Source: Ashinkailepas kermadecensis
Taxonomy: Eukaryota > Arthropoda > Thecostraca > Neolepadidae
Length of the DNA: 64,000 nucleotides
Reading direction: 5' to 3'
Assembly (NCBI GenBank): GCA_034440615.1
Contig: JAOTOM010002675.1
Span: 1 to 64,000, forward strand
The stretch's first letter is position 1, and the number at the start of each line of letters is the position of its first letter. The position numbers and the translations under genes were made by a program. Below the pieces are notes generated by a model. It worked only from the letters and a program-made list of their open reading frames with translations, made no database searches and was not told the origin of the DNA. This document shows positions 22,901 to 34,900 of this stretch, piece after piece.

Positions 22901-25900
22901 CCCGCTGGCCTCTAGATTGCAGCGAGCTGGCGGGCCTGGTGCTAAGCATATCTTACAGATATCTGCCATTGATCAACCCACTTTTAAGTCATCCAAGTCT
23001 AACTGAATATAGCTAGATTCATCACTACTGTTATTTATTCCCACCAGCTTGATGTCATACGGAAAGCTTGAACGATCATTTCTCAGTCTTAGGACGACAA
23101 TTTCGCAAAGGTGACAACGAGAAGTGGATCGCATTGGTTTTTTGAGCGCCATCTTAGGAATTTGTATATTTTTATAACATTTGGTGCTGGCTGCAGGGCA
23201 ACTGTCACACGAGCTAAAATATATCCTCAGCGAATAAATTCACGGCAAGAACAAGCATTGAATAGCAATGCATAAATGACAATGCAACAATGCAACAATG
23301 TCAGTGCATACATAATCCAAACCTTCAAATTCCACGCCGTCACGCCCATCGTTTTGGCAGTGCTGTACCGTTTTGTAAATGACGTTGAGAAGGTATGGAA
23401 GCTGGGAAGCTCTAATCATGCAGGCTGTAATAACAGAAAAGAAGGTTGTTGGAAGAAAATGCATTTAAAAACATCATTCATCCCATTTTATATGGGGCAT
23501 GGATGTTGTATTGTATGCTTGTGAGGGGAATTTGTCCCCTCAATGTTGGCTTTGCCCCATGGGCGTATGTTTCGGAAAATTATTGAGGGACCAGTGGAGT
23601 ACCTATATTTGCTTCAAGCAGGAGGGCGCAAACGGATTTGCAGGGGGGGGGAGGGCCACCTACGCCCATTAAAAAGTCCTTGGATTTCGACCGCTATTTT
23701 GTCAAAGGGGACATTTCGAAATAATATAATTAGTTATCAACTAAATTGTCCTGTGGAGGGGCCTAATCTACTACTATGGTTTCTGATTGGTCGGATTTCA
23801 ACCCTAACTCCACCACCCAGTTCTAAGGTTTTCTTTTGGCATCCCTTGATAAGTTACCTCACACTGCTGAAATTACACCTATACCACAAAACCGGATCGG
23901 TATCCCAACAAATAAATGTCCGGGTCAGGAAGATTGCTCTAGAGCACCGAACATTTTTTCCCAGATGCCTTCAAAAATTGCGTATGGCACCAAAAAGCAT
24001 ACCGGATCTCGAAAAATCGAGGCGGGATACAAAAACATGGCGCCAGAGGCTCGAAAAATCGGGCCGGGATTCGGACTTTAAAAAAAAAACATAAAAGATC
24101 CACAAAAATCGCGTTCAACCCAGAAACCTGGCGTTGTGTCTCCGGAACCACGCGCCTGGGCGCGATAAGTCGCGCTGGGACCCAGACAAATCGCACCGAA
24201 GCCCCAAATTCGTACTGGGGCCTCGCAAATGTGCGTCAGAAGCCCCAAATGTACACAGCGGGACCCTAAGAGTACAACGGTGCCCGAAAATACAACTAAC
24301 CCTCCAAAGCGCACCGAGTCTCCCAAAAAGCGATAGGGCCTTAAAACATGCGTTGCAGACCTAAATAAACATACTGGGAGCTCTAAAAAAAAATACACTG
24401 CAAGCTCGCAAGGCGCACAGGGGCCATGAGAACGCACAAGGGCCTGAAAAAGAGTCTGGGGCCACAAAAGGCAACATGGTTCCAAAACGTACAAAGCGAC
24501 CGGGAGCTAAATAAACACATCGGGATCTTCGAAAACGCCCTGACAAGTAAAAAATACCCGGTGCACAAAAAGCAACAAAGCCCTAAAACGAGCAGGGTTT
24601 CGAAGATGTATTAGGCCCATAACTTCAATTTAAAATGTATTACCCACCACTTTAAAATACAACATTTCACAATTTCAGGCATTCCAGTTCATAGCACCCG
24701 GTCGCCACGACGGCAACGTCAGTGCACGTGCACACCCATCTTTCGTATTCGGTGCATTCGCCACACTTCGTGCGATGCTACGGTTTCTGCTAGGCCTTCT
24801 GCGTTTTGCTAATTGCTGCCCCATGATAGACTTGCGCCATATTTGACGTGATGGAATGCTTCGTATGGGCGTTCGCTGCGAAAAGTCGATTGATTAAATT
24901 CGATCATTAGTTTCCTACTTCCCACATTTTCTGGTAGTTATACAATGCGGATTCCACTGAGCTTTGGTGCACTTCTTAGCTTTGCTGCTATCCTCTCAGA
25001 TTGGCTACCGAACCGAGGCCCTGCCTCAGCGTTCTTTTTTGGACCCGTTGCGTCTTTCTTGGTCTATGATTATGTATTATGGCTCCAATCCATTTCTGTT
25101 AGGGGCCTAAAACATTTCCGAACCCCCTGCTCGTTTTAGGGTTTGTTGCATTTTTGTGCACCGATGATTTTTTTTGACGTGTCAGGGCGTTTTCGAAGAT
25201 CCCGATGTGTTTATTTAGCGCCCGGTCTTTTTGTTTGTTTTGGAACCATGTTGCCTTTTGCGGCCCCAGCCAATTTTTCAGACTCTTGTGCGTTATCATG
25301 ACCCCTGTGTGCCTTGAGAGCTTCCGGTGTATTTTTAAAACCTCCCGGTATGTATATTTATGGCTGCAACGCATGTGGTAAGGCCCTGTCGCTTTTTGTG
25401 AGACTGTGCGCTTTGGAGGGCCAGTTGTATTTTCGGCCCCCGTTGTGCTCTTAGGGTGCCGATGTGTTTATTTTGGGCTTTTGACGCACACTTGTGGGGC
25501 CCCAGTACAATTTTGGGGCTTCGGTACGATGTTTCTAGGTTTCAGAGCGGCTTATCGCGCCCAGGCGCGTGGTTCCAGAGACCCAACCCGAGTTTTCTAG
25601 GCTCAATACGATTTTTGTGAATCTTTTCTGATTTTTTTTAAAAGTCCAAATCCCGGCCTGATTTCACGAACCCTTGGCGCCATGTTTTTGTATCCCACCT
25701 CGATTGTTCGAGATCCGGTTTGTTTTTCGGTGCCGTACGCAATTTGTGAAGGCATCTGATATGTTCGGTGCTCCAGAGCCATTTTTTTACCTGGGCATTT
25801 AGTTGTTGGAATCCCTCCTTATTTTGGAGGGCTCCAGCTTGATTTCTTTCGGATACCGATCCGGTGTTTGTGGTCACACTGTGCTTACGTGTGGCCCTAG

Positions 25901-28900
25901 ACGCCAATTTTTTAGAGCCTCGACGGGACTACCGATGGGAATTGTGGGTCCCAAGCGCGATATTTGGGGGGCCCGGTTCGAGTTTGTGGGACGCGTTGTA
26001 TTTAGCTGTGGCCCAACGCGATTTTGGCGGTTCCTGTTGCAATTTTTCGGGCCTAGGAGCGAGTTTTCCGGGGCTCGCCGTATTTATTTGGAGACCCATA
26101 CGCGAATTCTGGTGGACCGACGCGAATTTTGGTGGCCCCAGCGCGATTTTTGACGCCTCGGCACGATTCTTGGGAGCTTATCCCTCTCAGGATGGAGGGG
26201 GCATTAGCCCCTTTGATATAGCACTGCGGCCACTGAAGGAGTTTTTTTTTTGTCCCAGAGTGACATTCCGGTTAAGGATTGATTTTTGGGGCAGCTGCAA
26301 CTTTTGGGGCCCCGGCGCGACCTTTTGGGCGTCCAGTGTGATTTTCAAGGGCTGCGACGCGACTTTTTTTTAGTCCAATGTGATCTTTTGGGCCCCGACG
26401 TCATTTTCTTGGATCCCTAGCGCGAGCTATAGCGGCCTCGACACATTTTGGGGTCCAATGCGTTTTGGGAGCTTTTGGCGTCATTGTTGGGCCCCCAGTG
26501 ATTATCCATGTCCGGATTGTTTTTCGTTGCTCCGGCTTCATTTGTTTTGGTCCCAATGAGACTGTTGGGGCACGGTCCGACCTGTCGTGCCCCTGGCATG
26601 ATTTTCGTGGTCCGGGCGTGAATTTTTGGTACCCCAGGCTCAGCGTAATTTGCGGGGGCCCCGGCCGGATCTTTTGGGGCCCATATCGTGATTTTAAAGT
26701 ACCCAGACACGACTCCTACTATTTCGTAGGGGTTTCTTCTTGCAAATTATAGGCCTCCTGTCGCGTCTTAAGGGTCTCGTCTCATTTCCTAGAGCCTTTT
26801 ACCGGTTTTCGACGTCTCCTGGTGTGTCCTACCCTCCTCCATATTCAATAGTCCTCCTCTCCCGTCTTGGAGGGCCTCCTCTTGCATTCTGGGGCCCCTT
26901 TAACATGGCATGGAGCTTCCTCTCATCTTCGAGGGGCATTATCTGCCAAATTAGGGGCCTCCTGCCACGCCTCGTGGGCCTCCTCCTTTATCCTGGCAAA
27001 GCCTTACCCGTCTTGAGGGATCTTCAATTTTGGAAACCTTACCTCCTTCCATACCTGCTACCTCTCCCATCTTAAGGGCCGCCTCTCATTTCCTGGGAAC
27101 TCTTTCCGGTCTTCGGGGCCTCATTTGGTCCTGGAGACCTACTCCTTCTTGAGGAACTCCTCTCGAGTCCGGCAGGTGCCTCATTTCTCTTCTAGAGGCC
27201 TTCTTTTTTAAATTAGGGTCCTCCTCTCACGTCTTGGGGGCCTCCTGCTCTGTGTGGATTCGATCTGTACCCATCTTAGAGGTGGTCTCTTATCTCCTGG
27301 TGGTCTCCTCTTCTCTCCCAGACGCCTCCTCTGCCAAATTACTGGCAACCTTTCCTATCTTAGTGACCTTGTTATTTCCCGAGGACCTTCTTAGCCGTCT
27401 TCGAGCCTTCTTTTCCGCCTGGGAGCCATCTTTCTTATCCAATGGCCTTTCTCTCCTATTTTATGGGCCTCCTCGTTCATCATGGGGTCTCATTTCCAAT
27501 CTTGTGTCGTTCTCTTCCGAATTAGGTGCCTCCTGCCACGTCTCTGGATCATCCTTTCCTATCTCCGTGGAAACTCACCCGTTTGGGGCCTGCTTTTGCG
27601 TCTTCGAAACCTAATCTCATATCCACTGGCTTCCTTTTCCGTCTTAGGGCCTCCTCTCATATTCTGGGGCCTCCTTTCCGGTGTCGGGGCCTCCTTTGCA
27701 ATCCTGGTTGCCCCCGTGCCATTTTTGACACTCTCTTGATTTCTGGGGACTCCTACCCTCTCCTAGGTGACTCCTTTTTCAAATTAGGGGCCTCCTCTCA
27801 CGGCATGGGGACCTCCTTATCTGTGTTTGGAGCCTCATTATCCTCTAAGCAGGGTGCTTTTGCGTCCTAGTCCTAGATCTTCTCTTCTAGGGTCCTCCTC
27901 TTCCAAAATATGGGCCTCATCTGGCTGGTCTCGGTGGCCTTCTCTCATTCCTGCGGAGACCTTCTTATCAGTCTTGGGGCCCCTATTGCGTCCGGAGAAA
28001 TCTCCCGTATCATGTCTTAATTTTATATTGCGGGGGCATCCTCTTCCGTCTTGGGGGCCTCGTTTTCCAAATAAGAATATCCTGCCACCCATCGGAAGCC
28101 TTTTCGTCTAACCTGGGTGGCTTCTTGCTCGTCTCGGTGGCATCCTTTTCGTCCTGAGAGCCTCCTTTTCGTGCTGGTGGCCTCCTTTTCGTTCTGGGGC
28201 CTCCTTTTCGTCCTGGGGGCTACCTCCCGATCTCTGTTCTACGACTTAAGGGCCTCCTTTTCGTCCTGGGGCCTCCTTTTAGTCCTGGGGGCCTCCTCAC
28301 AATCTATGTTCTACGTCTTTGGGGCTTCCTCTTCGTCCTGGGGCATCCTTTTCGTCCTGGGGCCTCCTTTTTGTCTTGGGGCCACCTCACAATCTCTGTT
28401 CTACGTCTTAGGGGCCTCCTTTTTGTCCTGGGGGCCTCCTTTTCGTCCTGGGGACCTCATCTCAATCTCTGTTCTACGTCTAGGGGGCATCCTTTTCGTC
28501 CTTGGGTGCATCCTTTTCGTCCTGGGAGCCCCCTTTTCGTCCTGGGGGCATCCTTTTCGTCCTGGGGGCCCCCTTTTCGTCCTGGGGCCTCCTCCCAATC
28601 TCTGTTCCACGTCTTGGGCTTCCTCTTCGTCCTGGGGGCCTCCTTTTCATCCTGGGGGCCTCCTCCCAATCCCTGTTCTACGTCTTGGGGGCCTCCTTTG
28701 CGTCCTGGGGCATCCTTTTCGTCCTGGGAGCCTCCCTTTCGTCCTGGGGGCCACGTCCCAATCTTTGTTCTAATTCTTAGGGGCCTCCTTTTCGTCCTGG
28801 GGTCCTCCTTTTCGTCCTGGGGGCCTCCTTTTCGTCCTGGGGGCCTCCTCCCAATCTCTGTTCTACGTCTTGGGGCCTCCTTTTCGTCATGGGGGCCTCC

Positions 28901-31900
28901 TTTTCGTCCTGGGGGCCTCCTCCCAATATCTACGTCTCCATAGAGTCTCTCTCTAACCCCGTTCTACGTCTCTTATAGAGACCTGATTATATTTCCTGGG
29001 GATTATAGAGACCTGATTATATTACATTGACAGCACGATCTTCTGTCCCGTCGGCCTCCTTGCTCACCTTTTTTGCTGTGTATTTGCGGATAGGGGCCTC
29101 CTCAAATTGCGGGGGGCGGCGGGCCGCCCCCCGTTTCACGGCAGGGGGCGATTGCCCCCGCTGCCCCCCCGGTGGCGACGCCCTTGTTCGCAATAGGTTC
29201 CAAAGGCAACACCGCATGGTGATAGTAAATTTAAGTAGTGCAGCAATATAGTGTGCGAAATGGAATTTTGTGGGTCTGAATAAAGCATTATCAGTGTGCA
29301 AAAGATATTCTGAAGAAGTAAATATCGATTTTAACCAATGACATCCATGCGGTGGAAGAAAAAAAAACAAAATACCAACAATAGATAGCGGCTCTAATCA
29401 TTAAGCTGTTCCCATTTCAGACTAGGCTGGCCAAAAACTGACGATATATTTCAATTACAGAATTGCCTCTTCTGTTATGACATACAACAAAGAACGGATG
29501 GAATCATTTCACCATCCCGCGGTATCAAGTGAAACAGTGGAGTGAAGTGAAGTTAATCAAGTGAAGCTACAGGAATCGGACAAAACAGGTGAACAACGAT
29601 CCCTGAAAATTGCATCTTCCCAAATAGGGTAGGTATGCACAACTTTCAAACGACGTGGCTTGAACATTCTGACACGTTTGTCTGAACGTCGCAGGTCCTG
29701 AGCTCGGGGTCCACTCCGACAGTGGGTATTGGTCGGTACCTTAGCCAGCAGTATCAGACGCGCCCCCTCGGCCCGGGCTCGGGGATCTCTCCGACAGTGG
29801 GTATTGGTAGGTACCGTATATAGTGGGTATTGGTAGGTACCGTATATAGTGGGTATTGGTGGGTACCGTATATAGTGGGTATTGGTAGGTACCGTATACA
29901 GTGGGTATTAGTAGGTACCGTATATAGTGGATATTGGTAGGCACCGTATATAGTGGGTATTGGTAGGTACCGTATATAGTGGATATTGGTAGGTACCGTA
30001 TACAGTGGGTATTGGTAAGTACCGTATATTGTGGGGATTGGTAGGTACCGTATATAGTGGATATTGGTAGGTACCGTATACAGTGGGTATTGGTAGGTAC
30101 CGTATACAGTGGGTATTGGTAGGTACCGTATACAGTGGGTATTGGTAAGTACCGTATATTGTGGGGATTGGTAGGTACCGTATATAGTGGATATTGGTAG
30201 GTACCGTATACAGTGGGTATTGGTAGGTACCGTATACAGTGGGTATTGGTAGGTACCGTATATAGTGGGTATTGGTAGGTACCGTATACAGTGGGTATTA
30301 GTAGGTACCGTATATAGTGGATATTGGTAGGCACCGTATATAGTGGGTATTGGTAGGTACCGTATATAGTGGGTATTGGTAGGTACCGTATACAGTGGGT
30401 ATTGGTAGGTACCGTATACAGTGGGTATTGGTAGGTACCGTATACAGTGGGTATTGGTAGAGTACCTTAGCTGGCAGCATCAGACGCACTCCGTCGGCTT
30501 GCTCGGGCGCACAACAGTCGAGGCCGTCGTCGCCCCGCCGCTTTCTTGTCTTGCAGCGCAGCCGCACCTGTCGATTGCCGCGCACGCGGTGGTACGTCTG
30601 GAAACAAACACCCGTGACAGCCCGATGGCGACTACGGCAGCACCGAGAACAGCAGCGGAGTCGCTGATCACAGGTCCGGCAGTGCAACTGACCAGCATAT
30701 AGCAGGTCTGGCAGTGCAGCTGACCAGTACATAGCAGGTCCGGCAGTGCAACTGACCAGCATATAGCAGGTCTGGCAGTGCAACTGACCAGTACATAGCA
30801 GGTATGGCAGTGCGGCTGACCAGCATATAGCAGGTCTGGCAGTGCAACTGACCAGTACATAGCAGGTCTGGCAGTGCGGCTGACCAGCATATAGCAGATC
30901 TGGCAGTGCAACTGACCAGCATATAGCAGGTCCGGCAGTGCAACTGACCAGCATATAGCAGGTCCGGCAGTGCAGCTGCAGCAGTTTTGTTGTTTCTTTT
31001 TCAGTGGTGCACAAGGAAATCTTAAACAGCTTGGATAAACATCTTAAGATGGAGCCAGCATCTTCTATGTTAGGAAATGTAGTGCACTTTTCAACAAAGA
31101 AACATTAATTCCTATATAAGAAACCATACAGCAGCTGACCAGAGCTAATCGTTGTTGTTGTTGTTATTGGGGTTTAGGGGCGCATCAACTGCATAGATCG
31201 GCTATGTTAGGTTTATTAATTACGTTCTTCATTGCATATTACCCAAGCCACCTTTTGTTGGTGTTGTTTTGCTCGCCAACTGAAAGACTCATTTCCATTT
31301 GTGATTGAAATGAGTGGCTACATCTTAATCCCACTTATGCATGATATTGAAACATTATTGCAAAAAATCAGGTTAAGAAACTAAAATATGAATTTACCAA
31401 CTACGCGAGGTTGGAATTTTTTTCGGTAAAATATTCATTATTACTCACTATATATTACCGCACCCAAAGCCACTTTCCCAGCATTACTGAATTTTTCACT
31501 CTCGACATGACCCAACGAACGATGAAAGCTCTTGTTTGCCAACTCTAATGCAAACATTCCCGGTGTAAATGAGCAGTCACATGATCTTAATAATATTAAC
31601 AAACATTATTATCTTTTCAAAACATGGCTAGCAACATAAAACATGAATTTACCAACCAGGATAGGTTAGGTTAGGTTACATTGTTTGCACCACACAGCCA
31701 CAGAAGCAAAACAGCAACAGAAATCATCGTTTGTCAACTGCAAAATGAGCACTTGCAGTGGATAAATGTGGTGTTCAAACATTTATTCTTCAAATCCTAC
31801 GAATAATATAAAATGGCAACCTACATGTATTCTACCATGCTGCCATTGAAAAAAATATGGCAGTCCCATCCTAGCTGGTCTTACAACAGTCATCAAGCGC

Positions 31901-34900
31901 GATATTGGCAAACACGGATGGATGATCAAAATTGACTTTGACTTTCAGTTATGGTACGGTCACATCAATCCATTTCTAATAAAAAATAATGTTGTCTTTC
32001 ACATCAGGAAGCTCAATACGGCCAATAGGTATCTCTGACATATGATTAGGTTCCAATGCAGGCTTCCTAAACAATCATCATAGTTTGTATTAGTTAATTC
32101 TTGCTATATTTCTGGCTAATTTCCAAAGGTTAAATATAATTAATAATTGCTGTATTTCTGACTGCAGTAATGTCTTTCAAATTGTCATGTTCAAACTACT
32201 TCGAGCTCAGCTCTCAACACCAGCTCACGTGTGTATTTCTATGTTGCTTGCCGACGGTAGAACGAAATACTTGGTGATCTCGCACATTCCCCGGTATCAC
32301 TTAACCTTCACTTTCCTCCAATCATTTTCGTTGTCCGTAAGGAATTACGTAATAACAGAAACAATACAAAAACGCAACACGGAGATGAATCGCGTTTTGG
32401 TTTTCAGCGTGAATCCAAACGAAATCCATTCCCATTACATGAATCCATCTTGGAAAGGATTTCAGTCGGCGTCGCATTTGAATTTACTGATCGTCTGGCA
32501 AGAGTTTTCATGGGACGGCAAATGCGTCGCTGCGCCGTTTAAGGTGGAAATTCGAATTATCGGGGCCCATGCAAACTGGGCAAATTATGGTCATATTTGA
32601 CTAAGTAAGTACAACCATATAAAACCTTCACAAGTTATGCTGTTTGGTGCAATCTCAAGTGTAGCATGACGCTGCCAATTTTACCAACTATATATACGCG
32701 GCCAATCCTCCACCGGTAAGCTGATCTTTCGCGTATGGCGTTTTTCGTCGGCGTAGAATGAATAGCACAGGAGTGTACCCATGATTTTCAGTAGCACAGC
32801 TAAGTGATAACGAACATGGGAGACGCTGTGGCCCTTCAGGGAAGTCCACAAGCCACACCTCGTAGACCTGCCCAACTCGACAAGACGGGGGAGATCAAGG
32901 GCAGAACGGGGTAGACCTCTCCAACCGGACAAGACGGGGTAGACTGAGGCAGTCTGGGGTGTATCCGTCCAACCAAACGGGATGGGGTAGATCAGCGGCA
33001 GATCGGGATAGATATCTCCAACCCGACAAAATGGGGCGGAACAGAGGCATGTTCGGTCCAACGGGACAATGCCACCACCCAACCAACTGCACAAGCAAAA
33101 ACACCATGAACGTGGTAGTAAAACTCGACAGCACTTCCCGCAGTGGAGTCGAGTTACCCCGGGTGTGAAACGCAGCCACTTCCGGCGGAGAGAGCACGTC
33201 CGGCTTCACTGGGACTGGCACCTACAGACAGACGTAGTTCCAGGAGCAGCAACAAACCGCCGATTTCGCAATACACTCACCCAATAAACCATGCAGGGGT
33301 ATTAAAATGTCACACTGAGAGCGTGTATCGGACAAGTGCATTAACTTGATTGCTTAATTGGTCCTGCCCGACAAGCTGCCGTCAGACAAGCTCTTGGAAG
33401 CCATTTCGTGATCCAATCGGACCGGCTTCGCCAGAGATCTCGATGACCCAGCGTGCTGCAGGCACGCCAGTCTCGAGTCGGCCGCCATATGCAGATGGTC
33501 GGTCGTTCGTTTCGCCGGCCGCCTGTCTAGGATTAGAACTAGGTGTAGGTCTAGGGGGCCTGAGCTACAGGTCATTTAAGTCTTGAATTCATGGAGAAAG
33601 TGCACAACAAATTTGTTTTAAGAATATGTTTTAAGGGTAGCACTTAGCTTACTGGCGCCATATACTGCGAGTTTCACCGATCCACCGACACCATCATATC
33701 CAATTTTGCCGTGCAAGGTTGCAAAAATACATCTGAAACTCCAATCTATCTGGTGGTTAAGAATATCGACAAAGGAGTACTTGTTTTTATACTTCCCAGC
33801 GCAATGATCGGAGATGTAGCGGACTTTCTTTGCTTCTGGGTAAATCTGCCGTATGTGAAGGATTAGCACAGAACGTAACGGTGTTACCGCAGCCGTGTTG
33901 TGTGCTAGGGAATCAGAAACTGTACATAGGCATGAATCACTGGTGGACAGCGCCAGCGAATGAAGAGTGCGTTAGGAGGTGCTCCGATGAAAGCTTTGGG
34001 CCGCACTCTGGAAGAGCACCCTAAAACTGCAATAATCATCACCAACGAAATATCGGGAAAATCGTTGACCACAACCGCCTGATTATCGGGAAGAAAGCCA
34101 AGCGTCTGCTTAAAGTACTGCGAGTGCGCCTGAGCGATGAAGTGCTATGTTGCATCACGCAGCGTGGAAACATACTCGTCAGCCGGAAGCACAGCATCAA
34201 CTAACGAGCAACGATCAACATATATCAACTTAATATAAAGTCAACCTAATCAACTTAATGAACTTAATATAAAGTACAACCCTTATCGTTACTTTTGATG
34301 TCAACTCAGCACCTCCTGGTATATTGAAGGTCGTATATATATTTTATTTATACACAATATATCAACTTTTGTAAACGGAACTCTACCGTCTCTACACTAT
34401 CTTTAACGGTGTTTGAACTATGCGGGTATTCACTCACCCCTCTGTCTCGCGGACATTGGTGCACAAGTGCATCATGCATTCTCGCCTCCTTATGTCGCAG
34501 ACACTTCTGTCCATCAAACTGTCTACAGTAGGTTCCCTAATCCTTAGCGCCGTGATTTGGAGCTTTTGGTTTTGGTGATATAAAAACACAGACGTTATGA
34601 GTACCCCATCGTCGGCCAGCACACAGTGGAGATGTCTCAGACTCGCAAGGGTTGAAAAGTCGATGGCATTCCCTTCCGTAAAATCAGTGTATCGTTTCCG
34701 AATATTGTTCAAAAGTAGACGCCTTTGCACTGCACATTCAGAGCGTTCTGTGCTTCATACGGTTATAACAGCCGATCTCCCAGGGCACAATCTGCTAATG
34801 TCGTCGGACTCGCAAAATTGAACCACTTCCCTATTCAATTCCTGATTAGGGACGTATGTAGCCGCGGCGGTTTCCACCAACCCCTCCGGAAAACGCCATA

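Noticed and set aside
23543..28943. Multiple 80-220 codon frames in the satellite region
   Set aside because: All follow the satellite unit and shift with its indels; no conserved protein.
30298..31014. 238-codon minus-strand frame taken as one protein
   Set aside because: Only the RVRGNRQ part is exon; the rest translates the 32-bp and 26-bp arrays.
32187..32600. 137-codon plus-strand frame in the RNF220 intron
   Set aside because: AT-rich, no recognisable motif, no splice context, codon use unlike the exons.
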